From assembly GCF_000499205.1 (NCBI RefSeq), contig NZ_AWUK01000024.1:55357-119356 (forward strand): a DNA stretch of 64,000 nucleotides, given 5' to 3'. Below the pieces are notes generated by a model. The model did not search any database, was not told where the DNA came from, and was given only the letters and a program-made list of their open reading frames with translations. This DNA comes from Paenibacillus sp. MAEPY2 (GTDB taxonomy: Bacteria; Bacillota; Bacilli; Paenibacillales; Paenibacillaceae). Below, piece by piece: positions 1 to 8,198 of the stretch. How positions within the stretch are numbered: position 1 is the first letter of the stretch; every line of letters starts with the position of its first letter. The position numbers were made by a program, and so were the translations under genes.

Positions 1-302
1 AGATCAATGACCTTAAGACCTTCTTCAAGCAGGCTTGGAACGATCTTCGCACTTACACCAGACGGGGTTGCTGTGAACACCAGATCTGCACGACTTGCGA
101 TCTCAGCCGGATCTACGCCGTCGAGTGGCCTCAGAATCACGTCCGTCAAATGCGGGAATCCATCTGCGATGGACTCACCACTGCTGGATGAAGAGATTAC
201 CGAAGTAATTTCTACCTGCGGATGGTTCTGGAAAAAACGAATCAGTTCCACCCCGCCGTAGCCGGTGGAACCGACGATTGCCACTTTTAATTTGTTATTC
301 AC
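1..302 (-). CDS. argC: N-acetyl-gamma-glutamyl-phosphate reductase (partial, N-terminus only)
   Basis: This is the first 100 codons of ArgC, which makes N-acetylglutamate semialdehyde from N-acetylglutamyl phosphate with NADPH in cytoplasmic arginine synthesis. The translation starts VNNKLKVAIVGSTGYGGVEL, with the family's N-terminal nucleotide-binding signature GSTGYGG, and continues with VFTATPSG, typical of the semialdehyde dehydrogenase fold. The start is a GTG at 302-300, five bases after GGGGAG. The rest of the gene and any following arg genes lie left of the window, so the catalytic Cys and His cannot be checked. A sigma-A promoter with an ARG-box-like palindrome lies 100 bases upstream. 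Confidence 0.93.
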   Translation of the reverse strand, partial: MNNKLKVAIVGSTGYGGVELIRFFQNHPQVEITSVISSSSSGESIADGFPHLTDVILRPLDGVDPAEIASRADLVFTATPSGVSAKIVPSLLEEGLKVID

Positions 303-400
303 TCTCGCTCCCCCAATCCTGTTGTATGCGCTACTTATAACTGTTCTCCTGCCCTCAAGGGACGTTCATACAGCAATTCCGTCGCTTCTATGCATATTTG

Positions 401-435
401 TGTATTATTATACAACTCTAGTTATATAAATACAA
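401..435 (-). promoter_or_regulatory. argC promoter with possible ArgR operator
   Basis: On the minus strand a -35 box TTGTAT (430-435) and a perfect -10 box TATAAT (407-412) are 17 bases apart. The -10 box lies inside the dyad TGTATTATTATACA (401-414), which resembles an ARG-box half operator (TGAATnnnnATTCA pattern). An arginine-responsive ArgR repressor would block RNA polymerase here. The promoter is well supported by spacing; the operator reading is inference. Confidence 0.6.
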
Positions 436-589
436 CACTCTACCATCAATTTAACACGGATAATGTTGTATCCTGAACATATCTTTCCAACATCTGCGGA
501 CGAACCCGTATACTTCTGCTAAAATACGTATTATAGGAAACATTACAACCAGGGTCTATTTCATAATCAATCTATACGAGGAAGGGTTT

Positions 590-676
590 ATGAATGGATT
601 CATGATGGTCATTATGAGACATGGGGGACTACAGTGCATATCGAATCCATTTTACTTGTTGTACTCCTGGGCCTGA
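590..676 (+). CDS. possible 28-codon upstream ORF overlapping the start of cls
   Basis: An ATG at 590 follows GAGGAAGGG closely and opens a 28-codon frame that ends with TGA at 674-676, inside cls and in another frame. It reads MNGFMMVIMRHGGLQ and onward and matches nothing I recognise. Its ribosome binding site is at least as good as that of cls (GGGGGA before the GTG at 634), so it could modulate cls translation by coupling. It may equally be chance. Confidence 0.25.
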   Translation: MNGFMMVIMRHGGLQCISNPFYLLYSWA

Positions 677-2082
677 ATATTATTTTCGCAGCAGCGGTCG
701 TTTTCTTCGAACGAAAGGATGCAAGTGCATCCTGGGCTTGGCTGCTCGTCTTGAACTTTATTCCGGTTTTCGGGTTTGTACTCTATCTATTAACAGGGCA
801 AAATCTGACGCGCTACCGGCTTTTCCAGTGGAAAGAGCGCAAGAAGCTCGGGCTTGAAGAACGTATTGCCGCCCAGCTTGAACAACTGCAAGACAACCGA
901 ACACCATTCCGTAATCAAGCGACAGAGAGCAGTCAGGACATGATTTATATGAACCTGAAGCAGAACGATGCTTTGTTGACCGAGGACAATGCGGTCGAGA
1001 TTATTACCGACGGGACAGACAAATTCCAGCGGTTACTCGATGATATCGAAGCAGCGCAAGATCATGTTCATGTGCAATATTACATTTATAGGGGCGACCG
1101 ACTCGGCAAAAGAATCCGGGATGCACTCATCCGCAAAGCGCGGGAAGGTGTCAAAGTTCGTTTGCTGTATGACGCGCTGGGCTCGCGGCGGGTATCCAAA
1201 CGATTTTTCAAAGAATTACGCGAAGCAGGCGGTTTGGTTGAAGTCTTTTTCCCATCCAAATTCAGTCTGATTAACCTACGTATGAATTACCGAAATCATC
1301 GTAAAATCGTTATTATTGACGGTAACCTTGGATATACAGGCGGGTTTAATGTAGGGGATGAATATCTCGGCTTGAATTCCAAGTTCGGATACTGGCGCGA
1401 TACGCATTTGCGTATTCAGGGTAATGCTGTTCATGCTCTTCAGACCCGTTTTCTTCTCGATTGGAATGAAGCGTCCAAGCAGCATGATACCCCTTATGTT
1501 CCGGCGCATTTCCCTCATATTGAGGGGACAGGAACAACTGCGATGCAGATTGTATCCAGCGGACCAGATGCTGAGACAGAGCACATCAAAAACAGTTATC
1601 TGAAAATGATCAATGGTGCCAAACACTCCATTCTCATACAGACGCCTTATTTTATCCCGGACGCCAGTGTATTCGAAGCCATTCGTCTTGCGTGCCTGTC
1701 AGGGATTGATGTTCGCATTATGATTCCCAATAAACCGGATCACGCCTTCGTATACTGGGCCACGCTGTCTTATATCGGTGAGTTGTTAAAAGTGGGGGCA
1801 ACTGTATTTATATACGATAACGGCTTTATTCATGCCAAAACGCTCATTATCGACAGTATGGTCGCATCCGTGGGAACCGCTAATATTGATTACCGCAGCT
1901 TCCGCCTGAACTTTGAGGTAAATGCATTTATGTATGACGAAGCAATTGCGACTGCTCTTGTGCAGACGTTTGAGCATGATCTTCTTGTATCCCGTGAGAT
2001 GACGCTTGATGAATACAATAAACGCAGTGTGAAGATCAAATTTAAAGAAGCGATTTCTCGTCTGCTGTCTCCGATTCTGTAG
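634..2082 (+). CDS. cls: cardiolipin synthase (phospholipase D family)
   Basis: This enzyme condenses two phosphatidylglycerol molecules into cardiolipin and glycerol at the cytoplasmic membrane. The 482-residue product has two N-terminal membrane segments (about residues 4-24 and 34-54). Two HxKxxxxD phospholipase D signatures follow: HRKIVIID near residue 222 and HAKTLIID near residue 400, each trailed by the usual GGFN and GTAN/R motifs. Length and architecture match bacterial Cls. The start is GTG at 634, five bases after GGGGGA, which fits the first membrane helix. The gene is alone on the plus strand, divergent from argC and convergent with the YitT-type gene, and ends before a strong hairpin terminator. 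Confidence 0.95.
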   Translation: MHIESILLVVLLGLNIIFAAAVVFFERKDASASWAWLLVLNFIPVFGFVLYLLTGQNLTRYRLFQWKERKKLGLEERIAAQLEQLQDNRTPFRNQATESSQDMIYMNLKQNDALLTEDNAVEIITDGTDKFQRLLDDIEAAQDHVHVQYYIYRGDRLGKRIRDALIRKAREGVKVRLLYDALGSRRVSKRFFKELREAGGLVEVFFPSKFSLINLRMNYRNHRKIVIIDGNLGYTGGFNVGDEYLGLNSKFGYWRDTHLRIQGNAVHALQTRFLLDWNEASKQHDTPYVPAHFPHIEGTGTTAMQIVSSGPDAETEHIKNSYLKMINGAKHSILIQTPYFIPDASVFEAIRLACLSGIDVRIMIPNKPDHAFVYWATLSYIGELLKVGATVFIYDNGFIHAKTLIIDSMVASVGTANIDYRSFRLNFEVNAFMYDEAIATALVQTFEHDLLVSREMTLDEYNKRSVKIKFKEAISRLLSPIL

Positions 2083-2148
2083 ATATAATAGTGATAGTAG
2101 ATATACAGTAAGTAGTACAGTGATTTTCGTTCAAAAGACAAAACAAAA

Positions 2149-2200
2149 AGCAAGTACTTCCTTTCCAGCCATGTCTGGTGGAGAAGTACCTGCTTTTTTT
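2149..2200 (+). terminator. intrinsic terminator of cls, probably bidirectional
   Basis: Arms AGCAAGTACTTC (2149-2160) and GAAGTACCTGCT (2183-2194) pair with one mismatch, followed by an eight-T run on the plus strand. The opposite strand also has five Ts after the stem, so it could stop the convergent YitT-type gene too. Confidence 0.85.
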
Positions 2201-2303
2201 AGATTTATATGCTTACTCTTGTTAGTTAAACGAACTGCTTAAACTGCTCTCTGTTATCACGTGAATGTTAAGTTTAATTTATAAATTGCCTACTCGCTGT
2301 ACC

Positions 2304-3209
2304 TCACACTTCCTCACGCTTAAAACCTTCACCCAATACTTCATGCGCATTGCTAATAATGACAAAAGCCCCCGGGTCAACGGACCGTATCAAGGCTTTC
2401 AGTCTCGGCACCTCATTCTGTCCAACGACCACCATCAGAACGGTTCGCTGATCGTCGGTGTAGCCACCTTTTGCCTCCAGCTTCGTCAGTCCGCGATCCA
2501 GATCATCCAGAATCACCTTCGTAATCGGTTCGGTCTGGTTGGATATAATGTAAGCTACCTTCGAGTAACCAAGCCCCATCTCGACGGCATCAATGACTTT
2601 TCCGGTAACGTATAACCCGATTAGAGCAAAAAGCGACTGTTCCAATGACAGTACAAAGGCAGCCATAATAATAACTGTAGCATCCATCATCACGACGCAA
2701 AGAGAATAACTTAGCCCACTATATTTTTGTACAATCCTGGCAAGAATGCTCATGCCCCCTGTTGAACCTCTCCCCCGATAGACAATCCCAATCCCGAGAC
2801 CAACCCCAATTCCTCCATAGAGTGAACCGAGCAGTGGATTCGTTGTTGGAATCGCCCAATCTTTCGTGAGAAATACGAACAAAGGCAGAACGATACTGCC
2901 AAGCACTGAACGGATACCATACTGCTTGCCAATCAGGAGAAAACCCGCGATCAGAAGTGGAATATTAATAGCCCACTGAGTGTATGCCGGCTCAAGCCCC
3001 AGCCATTGTTTGCCTAATATTGATAACCCGGAAACCCCACCTGAAGCAATCTGATTCGGAAGTAAAAATAAATTAAAGGCCACGGCAATCAAAAACGAAC
3101 CTAATATGATGGATACGGTATCCACGACGTTTCTCCATGGACCGTTCAGGGGAATGAGGGTAGTTAGCCTCTTCTTGCGGTTATTGTGTAAATGCTGTTG
3201 CTGCTGCAT
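2304..3209 (-). CDS. YitT family membrane protein (YitT domain plus DUF2179)
   Basis: A 301-residue integral membrane protein of the YitT family. About residues 28-200 hold five or six hydrophobic segments with the family's Gly-rich stretches (NQIASGGVSGLSIL, GRGSTGGMSIL). The last 85 residues form the soluble cytoplasmic DUF2179 domain, with motifs GLTKLEAKGGYT and DPGAFVIISNAHEVLGEGF. Members are widespread in Firmicutes; their substrate is not firmly known, although transport has been suggested. A clear AAAGGAG precedes the ATG. It lies downstream of prfB but beyond the prfB terminator, so it is probably transcribed separately. Confidence 0.88.
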   Translation of the reverse strand: MQQQQHLHNNRKKRLTTLIPLNGPWRNVVDTVSIILGSFLIAVAFNLFLLPNQIASGGVSGLSILGKQWLGLEPAYTQWAINIPLLIAGFLLIGKQYGIRSVLGSIVLPLFVFLTKDWAIPTTNPLLGSLYGGIGVGLGIGIVYRGRGSTGGMSILARIVQKYSGLSYSLCVVMMDATVIIMAAFVLSLEQSLFALIGLYVTGKVIDAVEMGLGYSKVAYIISNQTEPITKVILDDLDRGLTKLEAKGGYTDDQRTVLMVVVGQNEVPRLKALIRSVDPGAFVIISNAHEVLGEGFKREEV

Positions 3210-3242
3210 GTCATCGTGCTCTCCTTTTTTGTATATATGCTC

Positions 3243-3300
3243 AAAAAAAAGCCCCTGTATATACCCAGCATACGCCTACACGTATCGGGTCTATACAGGA
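3243..3300 (-). terminator. intrinsic terminator of prfB
   Basis: On the minus strand CCTGTATA and TATACAGG pair, with ACCC/GGGT extending the stem, followed by GGC and a T run. It begins nine bases after the prfB stop codon. Confidence 0.85.
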
Positions 3301-3308
3301 ACTTTTGA

Positions 3309-4422
3309 TTAATCGGTTTCTACTTTAATCTGGCTGCGCAAATAACCGTCGATGAATCCATCGAGGTCGCCATCCATTACTGCACCAGTGTTTCCCGTCT
3401 CTACGCTCGTACGGTGATCCTTTACCATACTATAGGGATGGAATACATAGGAGCGAATCTGGCTACCCCACGCAATATCCGACTGTTCTCCTCGGATTTC
3501 GTCCAGATGCTGTTTTTGTTCTTCAATTTTACGTTCATACAATTTGGAACGAAGCATCGTCATCGCCCGCTCACGGTTCTTGATCTGTGAACGTTCATTC
3601 TGACACGTTACCACCACACCAGTTGGAAGGTGAGTGATCCGTACGGCTGAGTCGGTGGTATTGATATGCTGTCCACCCGCACCGCTCGCACGATACGTAT
3701 CGATCTTAAGATCTTCTGTTCGAATATCCAATTCAATCGTGTCATCAATCTCAGGAACCACATCACAGGATACGAAGGAAGTATGCCTGCGTCCTGAGGA
3801 GTCAAAAGGTGAGATTCGCACCAATCGGTGGACACCCTTTTCGGCTTTCAGATACCCATAAGCATTATGCCCCTTGATGGATAATGTGACACTCTTGATT
3901 CCAGCCTCATCTCCTGCCAGATAATCCAGCACCTCAACCTTGAAGCCACGCTTCTCGGCCCAGCGTGTGTACATCCGCATCAGCATCTGTCCCCAGTCCT
4001 GTGACTCGGTACCACCAGCACCCGGGTGAAGCTCCAGAATCGCATTCATCTTGTCATACGGTTGATTCAGTAGAAGCTGTAGCTCGAACTCTTCTACCTT
4101 TCTCACGATGGCTGTCACACTGTTACCGATCTCCACAGCCAGATCATCGTCGCCTTCTTCGTCAGCCAGTTCTGCCATCATGACCGCATCGTCATAATCC
4201 TGCTGCAGCTTGGTGTACTGGTCCACAGAACCCTTCACCGCGTTTAGCTCAGCGATTAAGGCTTGTGCCTTATCATTATCATCCCAGAAATCCGGGGCGG
4301 ACATCTTCACTTCGAAGTTCTCAATCATCTCTTGCTTGAGATCTAAGTCAAAGAGACCCCCTAAGATTTGTTAGTTTCTTGCCTATTTCACGCAGGTCCT
4401 GCTTCACGCTTGGATCGATCAT
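3309..4422 (-). CDS. prfB: peptide chain release factor 2, with programmed +1 frameshift
   Basis: RF2 recognises UGA and UAA stop codons and triggers peptide release on the ribosome. Translation starts at ATG 4422-4420 after GAGGAA, runs 24 codons to an in-frame TGA (4350-4348), and continues in the +1 frame from 4349 to the stop at 3309, giving 370 residues. The anticodon-like motif SPF is at about 204-206 and the catalytic GGQ at about 249-251, as expected for RF2. Starting at 4328, the first ATG after the shift, would lose the N-terminal helix. The gene follows secA, as in B. subtilis, but a 430-base gap with a structured repeat intervenes. Confidence 0.97.
4347..4362 (-). promoter_or_regulatory. 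RF2 autoregulatory +1 frameshift site
   Basis: Minus-strand AGGGGG (4362-4357) acts as an internal Shine-Dalgarno sequence three bases before CTT TGA C (4353-4347). This is the classical layout: when RF2 is scarce, the ribosome pauses at UGA, slips from CUU to UUU and reads GAC. The hexamer, spacing and shift codons match the known prfB sites of E. coli and B. subtilis. Confidence 0.95.
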
Positions 4423-4693
4423 GTGCAATTCCTCTTTTCATTAAGATAAGCTCCCCGCATCCAGGGCATTCCTCCAGATCAAGTATCTGATGCTTCACCT
4501 TGGAGTCTCGGTCACCTTTATATCGGCAATCCTCTTCTCCATGATCATGGTCACATAGTTATAACTATGCACCAATTACAGGTTATGCATCCTTCACTTG
4601 ATCATTTGGAATACCCGGCTGCAAGGAGCCGTTCAAGTCATTCTATTTAAGTTGAGCCAAAGAATATTTACACTTACCACTCCGATGACAGAA
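4423..4693. other. non-coding gap between prfB and the structured repeat, with two palindromes
   Basis: No plausible gene is seen. Two adjacent perfect palindromes lie in it, CCATGATCATGG (4539-4550) and CATAGTTATAACTATG (4554-4569), which could be protein-binding sites or small hairpins in the prfB leader. A sigma-D-like -10 string GCCGATAT (4520-4527, minus strand) lacks a -35 box and is not called as a promoter. Confidence 0.4.
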
Positions 4694-4815
4694 CAACCTT
4701 CCGATCGCTGTTATCCCCAGATTTTTTGATTTCCTTTTTCAAAGGTGAAAATCCGGGGATAAAGGCGAACGCTTCGCTTCTCCAGCTTATTTCTGTCCTC
4801 TACGTTCTCATGTAA
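4694..4815 (+). repeat. structured intergenic repeat, copy A
   Basis: A stretch of about 120 bases that recurs inverted at 63878-64000. Three nested or successive hairpins are visible. The outer stem ATCCCCAGATTTT (4713-4725) pairs with 4748-4760 with one mismatch. An inner stem CCTTT/AAAGG has loop TTC (4733-4745). A 3' hairpin GCGAA-CGC-TTCGC lies at 4765-4777. The tail to 4815 matches the second copy more loosely. It sits in the secA-prfB gap. I do not recognise the family. Confidence 0.75.
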
Positions 4816-4850
4816 ATGTATAGTTCAACTTATATATAAGAATCCTTTGA

Positions 4851-7355
4851 CTACTCTTGACCGTGGCAGTGTTTGAACTTTTTGCCGCTACCACATGGAC
4901 AAGCATCGTTACGGCCGATTTGGTCAGACACTTTTACCGGACGTTTCTCCGTAGGTTCGCCGCTTGTTGAGATCTGACTTTCGTCAACAACCGCTTGACG
5001 CTCCTGGTTGCTCTCGATTTGTGCTCTCATCACATAGGTCGCCACTTCTTCCTGAATCGAAGCAATCATCTGATGGAACATTTCGAAGCCTTCGAACTGG
5101 TACTCACGCAGTGGATCTGTACCGCCGTAGGCACGAAGGTGGATACCTTGACGCAATTGATCCATCGCATCAATATGATCCATCCATTTGCTATCAACTG
5201 CGCGGAGCACAACTACTTTCTCGAATTCACGAACCATCTCTTCACCGATTCGCTCTTCACGTGCATTGTACTTGTTCTGAACTTTCTCAAACAGGTAGTC
5301 GATAATCTCTTCTGCTTCCTTGCCCCACAGGTCATCCTTCGTTACTGAGCCTTCATCCAGCAATTTGCTGTTCATGTAGTCAGCAACTTCTTGAAGTTCC
5401 CAGTTTTCCGGGATATCGTCACTGCAATGAGCTTCCACGATACGTTCAATGGAAGGTTTGATCATATCCATAACGATCTGTTTGATATTCTCGGACTCAA
5501 GCACCTCGCGGCGCTGTTTATATATAATTTCACGTTGTTGGTTCATGACATCATCATATTGGAGAACGACTTTACGTACGTCAAAGTTATTACCTTCAAC
5601 CCGTTTTTGTGCCGACTCTACCGCACGGGTAATCATCCGGCTCTCAATCGGTTGGTCTTCTTCAAAACCAAGGCGTTCCATCATGTTCAGTACATTGTCT
5701 GCACCGAAACGTTTCATCAGCTCATCACCCAGTGACAGGTAGAACTGTGTGGAACCCGGGTCACCCTGTCGTCCTGCACGTCCACGCAGCTGGTTATCAA
5801 TCCGGCGAGATTCATGACGCTCTGTACCGATGATGTGAAGACCGCCCACTTCAGCGACACCTTCGCCCAGGATAATATCTGTACCCCGTCCAGCCATGTT
5901 AGTTGCAATCGTCACCGCTCCTGCTTGACCTGCACCTGAGATGATTTCCGCTTCTTCAGCGTGGTACTTGGCATTCAATACCTGGTGTCTGATTCCACGG
6001 CGTTTCAGCATGTCCGAAAGACGCTCGGAGTTCTCAATCGATACCGTACCAACCAGAACTGGCTGGTTCTTGCTGTGACGTTCCACGATTTCTTCCACAA
6101 CCGCTTTGAACTTGCCATCAATGCTCTTGTACACCACATCAGCCATATCATCCCGTTTGTTCGGACGGTTCGTTGGGATCTGCAATACTTCGAGACCGTA
6201 GATTTTTTTGAACTCTTCTTCCTCGGTCTTCGCTGTACCCGTCATTCCCGCAAGCTTGCGGTACATCCGGAAATAGTTCTGGAATGTAATTGTAGCAAGA
6301 GTCATGCTCTCGTTCTGTACTTCAATGCCTTCTTTGGCTTCAATCGCTTGGTGCAATCCATCGCTATAACGACGTCCTGCCATCAAACGGCCTGTGAACT
6401 CATCGACGATCAGTACTTCTTCATCACTCACCACGTAGTCAACGTCACGACGCATGATTACGTTCGCTTTCAATCCCTGTACGATGTGATGGTTGAGCGT
6501 AACATTGGCATGATCATACAAGTTTTCGATACCAAATGCTTTCTCTGCTTTTGCCACACCCGCTTCAGTCAGCGCTACGGATTTCACCTTGATGTCAACC
6601 GTAAAGTCTTCTTCTGGAACCAAACGTTTCACAAAACGGTCAGCTGCATAATACAGGTCCGTTGATTTCTGAGCTTGTCCGGAAATGATCAAAGGCGTAC
6701 GTGCCTCATCGACCAGAATGGAGTCCACTTCATCAATGATACAGAAGAACAATGGACGTTGTACCATCTGCTCTTTGTAGAGCACCATGTTGTCACGCAG
6801 ATAGTCAAAGCCAAATTCATTATTGGTTCCGTACGTAATATCACATGCATAAGCATGTTGTTTCAAAGCATGGTCCATACCGCTCAGGTTAACCCCAACC
6901 GTCATGCCCATGAATTCATAAATTTGTCCCATTTCCTGGCTATCCCGTTGAGCCAAATAATCATTGACCGTTACCACGTGTACACCTTTGGACATCAATG
7001 CATTCAGGTATACCGGGAGTGTTCCTACCAATGTCTTACCTTCACCCGTTTTCATCTCTGAAATCCGGCCTTCATGCAAAGCAATGCCTCCGAGCATCTG
7101 TACGTCATAGTGACGTTTGCCCAATACACGACGCGATGCCTCACGTACGGTTGCAAATGCCTCAGGAAGAAGTTCATCTGTTGTTTCTCCCTTTTCAATG
7201 CGGGCACGGAATTCATCCGTTTTGGCTTTCAGTTGGTCATCAGACAATGCCTGAAGTTGTGGTTCCAGTTTATTGATCACATCGACCGTCTTCATCAGAC
7301 GTTTAACATCACGTTCGTTCATGTCGCCGAAGATCTTTTTGACAAGTCCTAGCAT
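4851..7355 (-). CDS. secA: preprotein translocase ATPase SecA
   Basis: SecA drives secretory proteins through SecYEG by ATP hydrolysis at the cytoplasmic membrane. The 834-residue product has Walker A MKTGEGKT (about 101-108), Walker B with IIDEVDSILVDEARTPL, helicase motifs MAGRGTDI and RGRAGRQGD, and the C-terminal zinc-binding tail CPCGSGKKFKHCH that contacts SecB or ribosomes in relatives. The start chosen is ATG at 7355, six bases after AAGGGG, giving MLGLVKKIFGD as in other SecAs; an upstream in-frame ATG would add 16 non-conserved residues. It lies downstream of hpf but beyond the hpf terminator, with its own promoter and a leader of about 240 bases. Confidence 0.98.
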   Translation of the reverse strand: MLGLVKKIFGDMNERDVKRLMKTVDVINKLEPQLQALSDDQLKAKTDEFRARIEKGETTDELLPEAFATVREASRRVLGKRHYDVQMLGGIALHEGRISEMKTGEGKTLVGTLPVYLNALMSKGVHVVTVNDYLAQRDSQEMGQIYEFMGMTVGVNLSGMDHALKQHAYACDITYGTNNEFGFDYLRDNMVLYKEQMVQRPLFFCIIDEVDSILVDEARTPLIISGQAQKSTDLYYAADRFVKRLVPEEDFTVDIKVKSVALTEAGVAKAEKAFGIENLYDHANVTLNHHIVQGLKANVIMRRDVDYVVSDEEVLIVDEFTGRLMAGRRYSDGLHQAIEAKEGIEVQNESMTLATITFQNYFRMYRKLAGMTGTAKTEEEEFKKIYGLEVLQIPTNRPNKRDDMADVVYKSIDGKFKAVVEEIVERHSKNQPVLVGTVSIENSERLSDMLKRRGIRHQVLNAKYHAEEAEIISGAGQAGAVTIATNMAGRGTDIILGEGVAEVGGLHIIGTERHESRRIDNQLRGRAGRQGDPGSTQFYLSLGDELMKRFGADNVLNMMERLGFEEDQPIESRMITRAVESAQKRVEGNNFDVRKVVLQYDDVMNQQREIIYKQRREVLESENIKQIVMDMIKPSIERIVEAHCSDDIPENWELQEVADYMNSKLLDEGSVTKDDLWGKEAEEIIDYLFEKVQNKYNAREERIGEEMVREFEKVVVLRAVDSKWMDHIDAMDQLRQGIHLRAYGGTDPLREYQFEGFEMFHQMIASIQEEVATYVMRAQIESNQERQAVVDESQISTSGEPTEKRPVKVSDQIGRNDACPCGSGKKFKHCHGQE

Positions 7356-7510
7356 GGTATACCCCTTTCGTGCAAAACAGAATAGACCCCCTGCTGCCGC
7401 CACGCGACACCATCGGATGGATAAGAATCCACTTGCCCGGGGGTGACAAACGATATAAGTAATAATATGGATGAATCAACTCCAGGCTTGCCAAGGTTCC
7501 TCATGAAGCT

Positions 7511-7559
7511 GATTCGGTATTCAACCGGATCCGGTTATTAGAAATAAGCCGAATACCGA
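7511..7559 (-). promoter_or_regulatory. nested hairpin in the secA leader
   Basis: Arms TCGGTATTC (7514-7522) and GAATACCGA (7551-7559) enclose the perfect 14-base palindrome AACCGGATCCGGTT (7523-7536). It lies between the predicted secA promoter and the secA ribosome binding site, so the transcript would carry it. There is no T run after it, so it is not a terminator. Its role is unknown. Confidence 0.5.
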
Positions 7560-7598
7560 GCCTTATGAATCATGTTCATGGTGCTGTGCCTGTCATTG

Positions 7599-7626
7599 AT
7601 TATGATTAGCGATCATTCGTTGACAA
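7599..7626 (-). promoter_or_regulatory. candidate secA promoter
   Basis: On the minus strand TTGTCA (7621-7626) and CATAAT (7599-7604) are 16 bases apart, each with five of six consensus positions for sigma-A. The site is about 240 bases upstream of the secA ATG. Confidence 0.5.
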
Positions 7627-8015
7627 TTCCTCATCAGGACAATGATTCTCTTGCATAAATTGTAACAGTTTGTAAGGGTCGCCGCAACACGCCATGACAC
7701 ACTTCTTTGAACTTTCGAAGCCTCTCCGATGGAGTTTAAGTGCAAAAAATCATAGTCGTTAGCGGAAGCCCTTGATTCTATCATTTCATTTTCCAGTTAG
7801 ATAAGCCATGTTAACGAATTTTGGTGGTAAATTTGGATTAAAATCTCAATGTTGAGAAAAAGAACATATCCTCAGTAACATTTCCGTGAGTATTTGAAAT
7901 TTGGTATTCTTCATTGCACGGATTTGTCTCATTCCTACTATATATTAGACGCAGTAGCATGGGAAATAGTTTCACAATCTTGCCCCAGCGACTTTTTTCC
8001 AGCCCGACAACGCAC
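7627..8015. other. non-coding gap between hpf and secA
   Basis: No supported gene is seen. The only longer frame (7593-7784, minus strand) lacks a ribosome binding site and resembles nothing I know. The region is moderately A+T-rich and ends at the hpf terminator. Confidence 0.4.
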
Positions 8016-8050
8016 AAAAGAGCCCCATCCCATAAAGGATGGAGGCTCTT
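8016..8050 (-). terminator. intrinsic terminator of hpf
   Basis: On the minus strand AAGAGCCTCCATCC pairs with GGATGGGGCTCTT across a short loop and is followed by TTTT. It lies about 150 bases after the hpf stop. Confidence 0.75.
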
Positions 8051-8198
8051 GTTAGTTTAATCCAATACAGGAAGCTGAGATGTCCCTGTGTTCATTCGCT
8101 ATCAGTTAAGAAATTATTTTTCAATTCAATAGTTTAGTTACTAAACCAGGTTAGTGTACTAAATCAGTGCATTAGGTCAGTCAATTACACTGACTCCA

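Noticed and set aside
4520..4527. GCCGATAT (minus strand), a perfect sigma-D -10 string upstream of prfB
   Set aside because: No TAAA or TAAC occurs 14-16 bases upstream, and prfB is not a flagellar gene.
7309..7494. 61-codon frame overlapping the secA start, considered as a secM-like arrest peptide
   Set aside because: Its TTG start is only about two bases from the nearest GAGGAA, it lacks a signal sequence, and it shows no arrest-like C-terminus.
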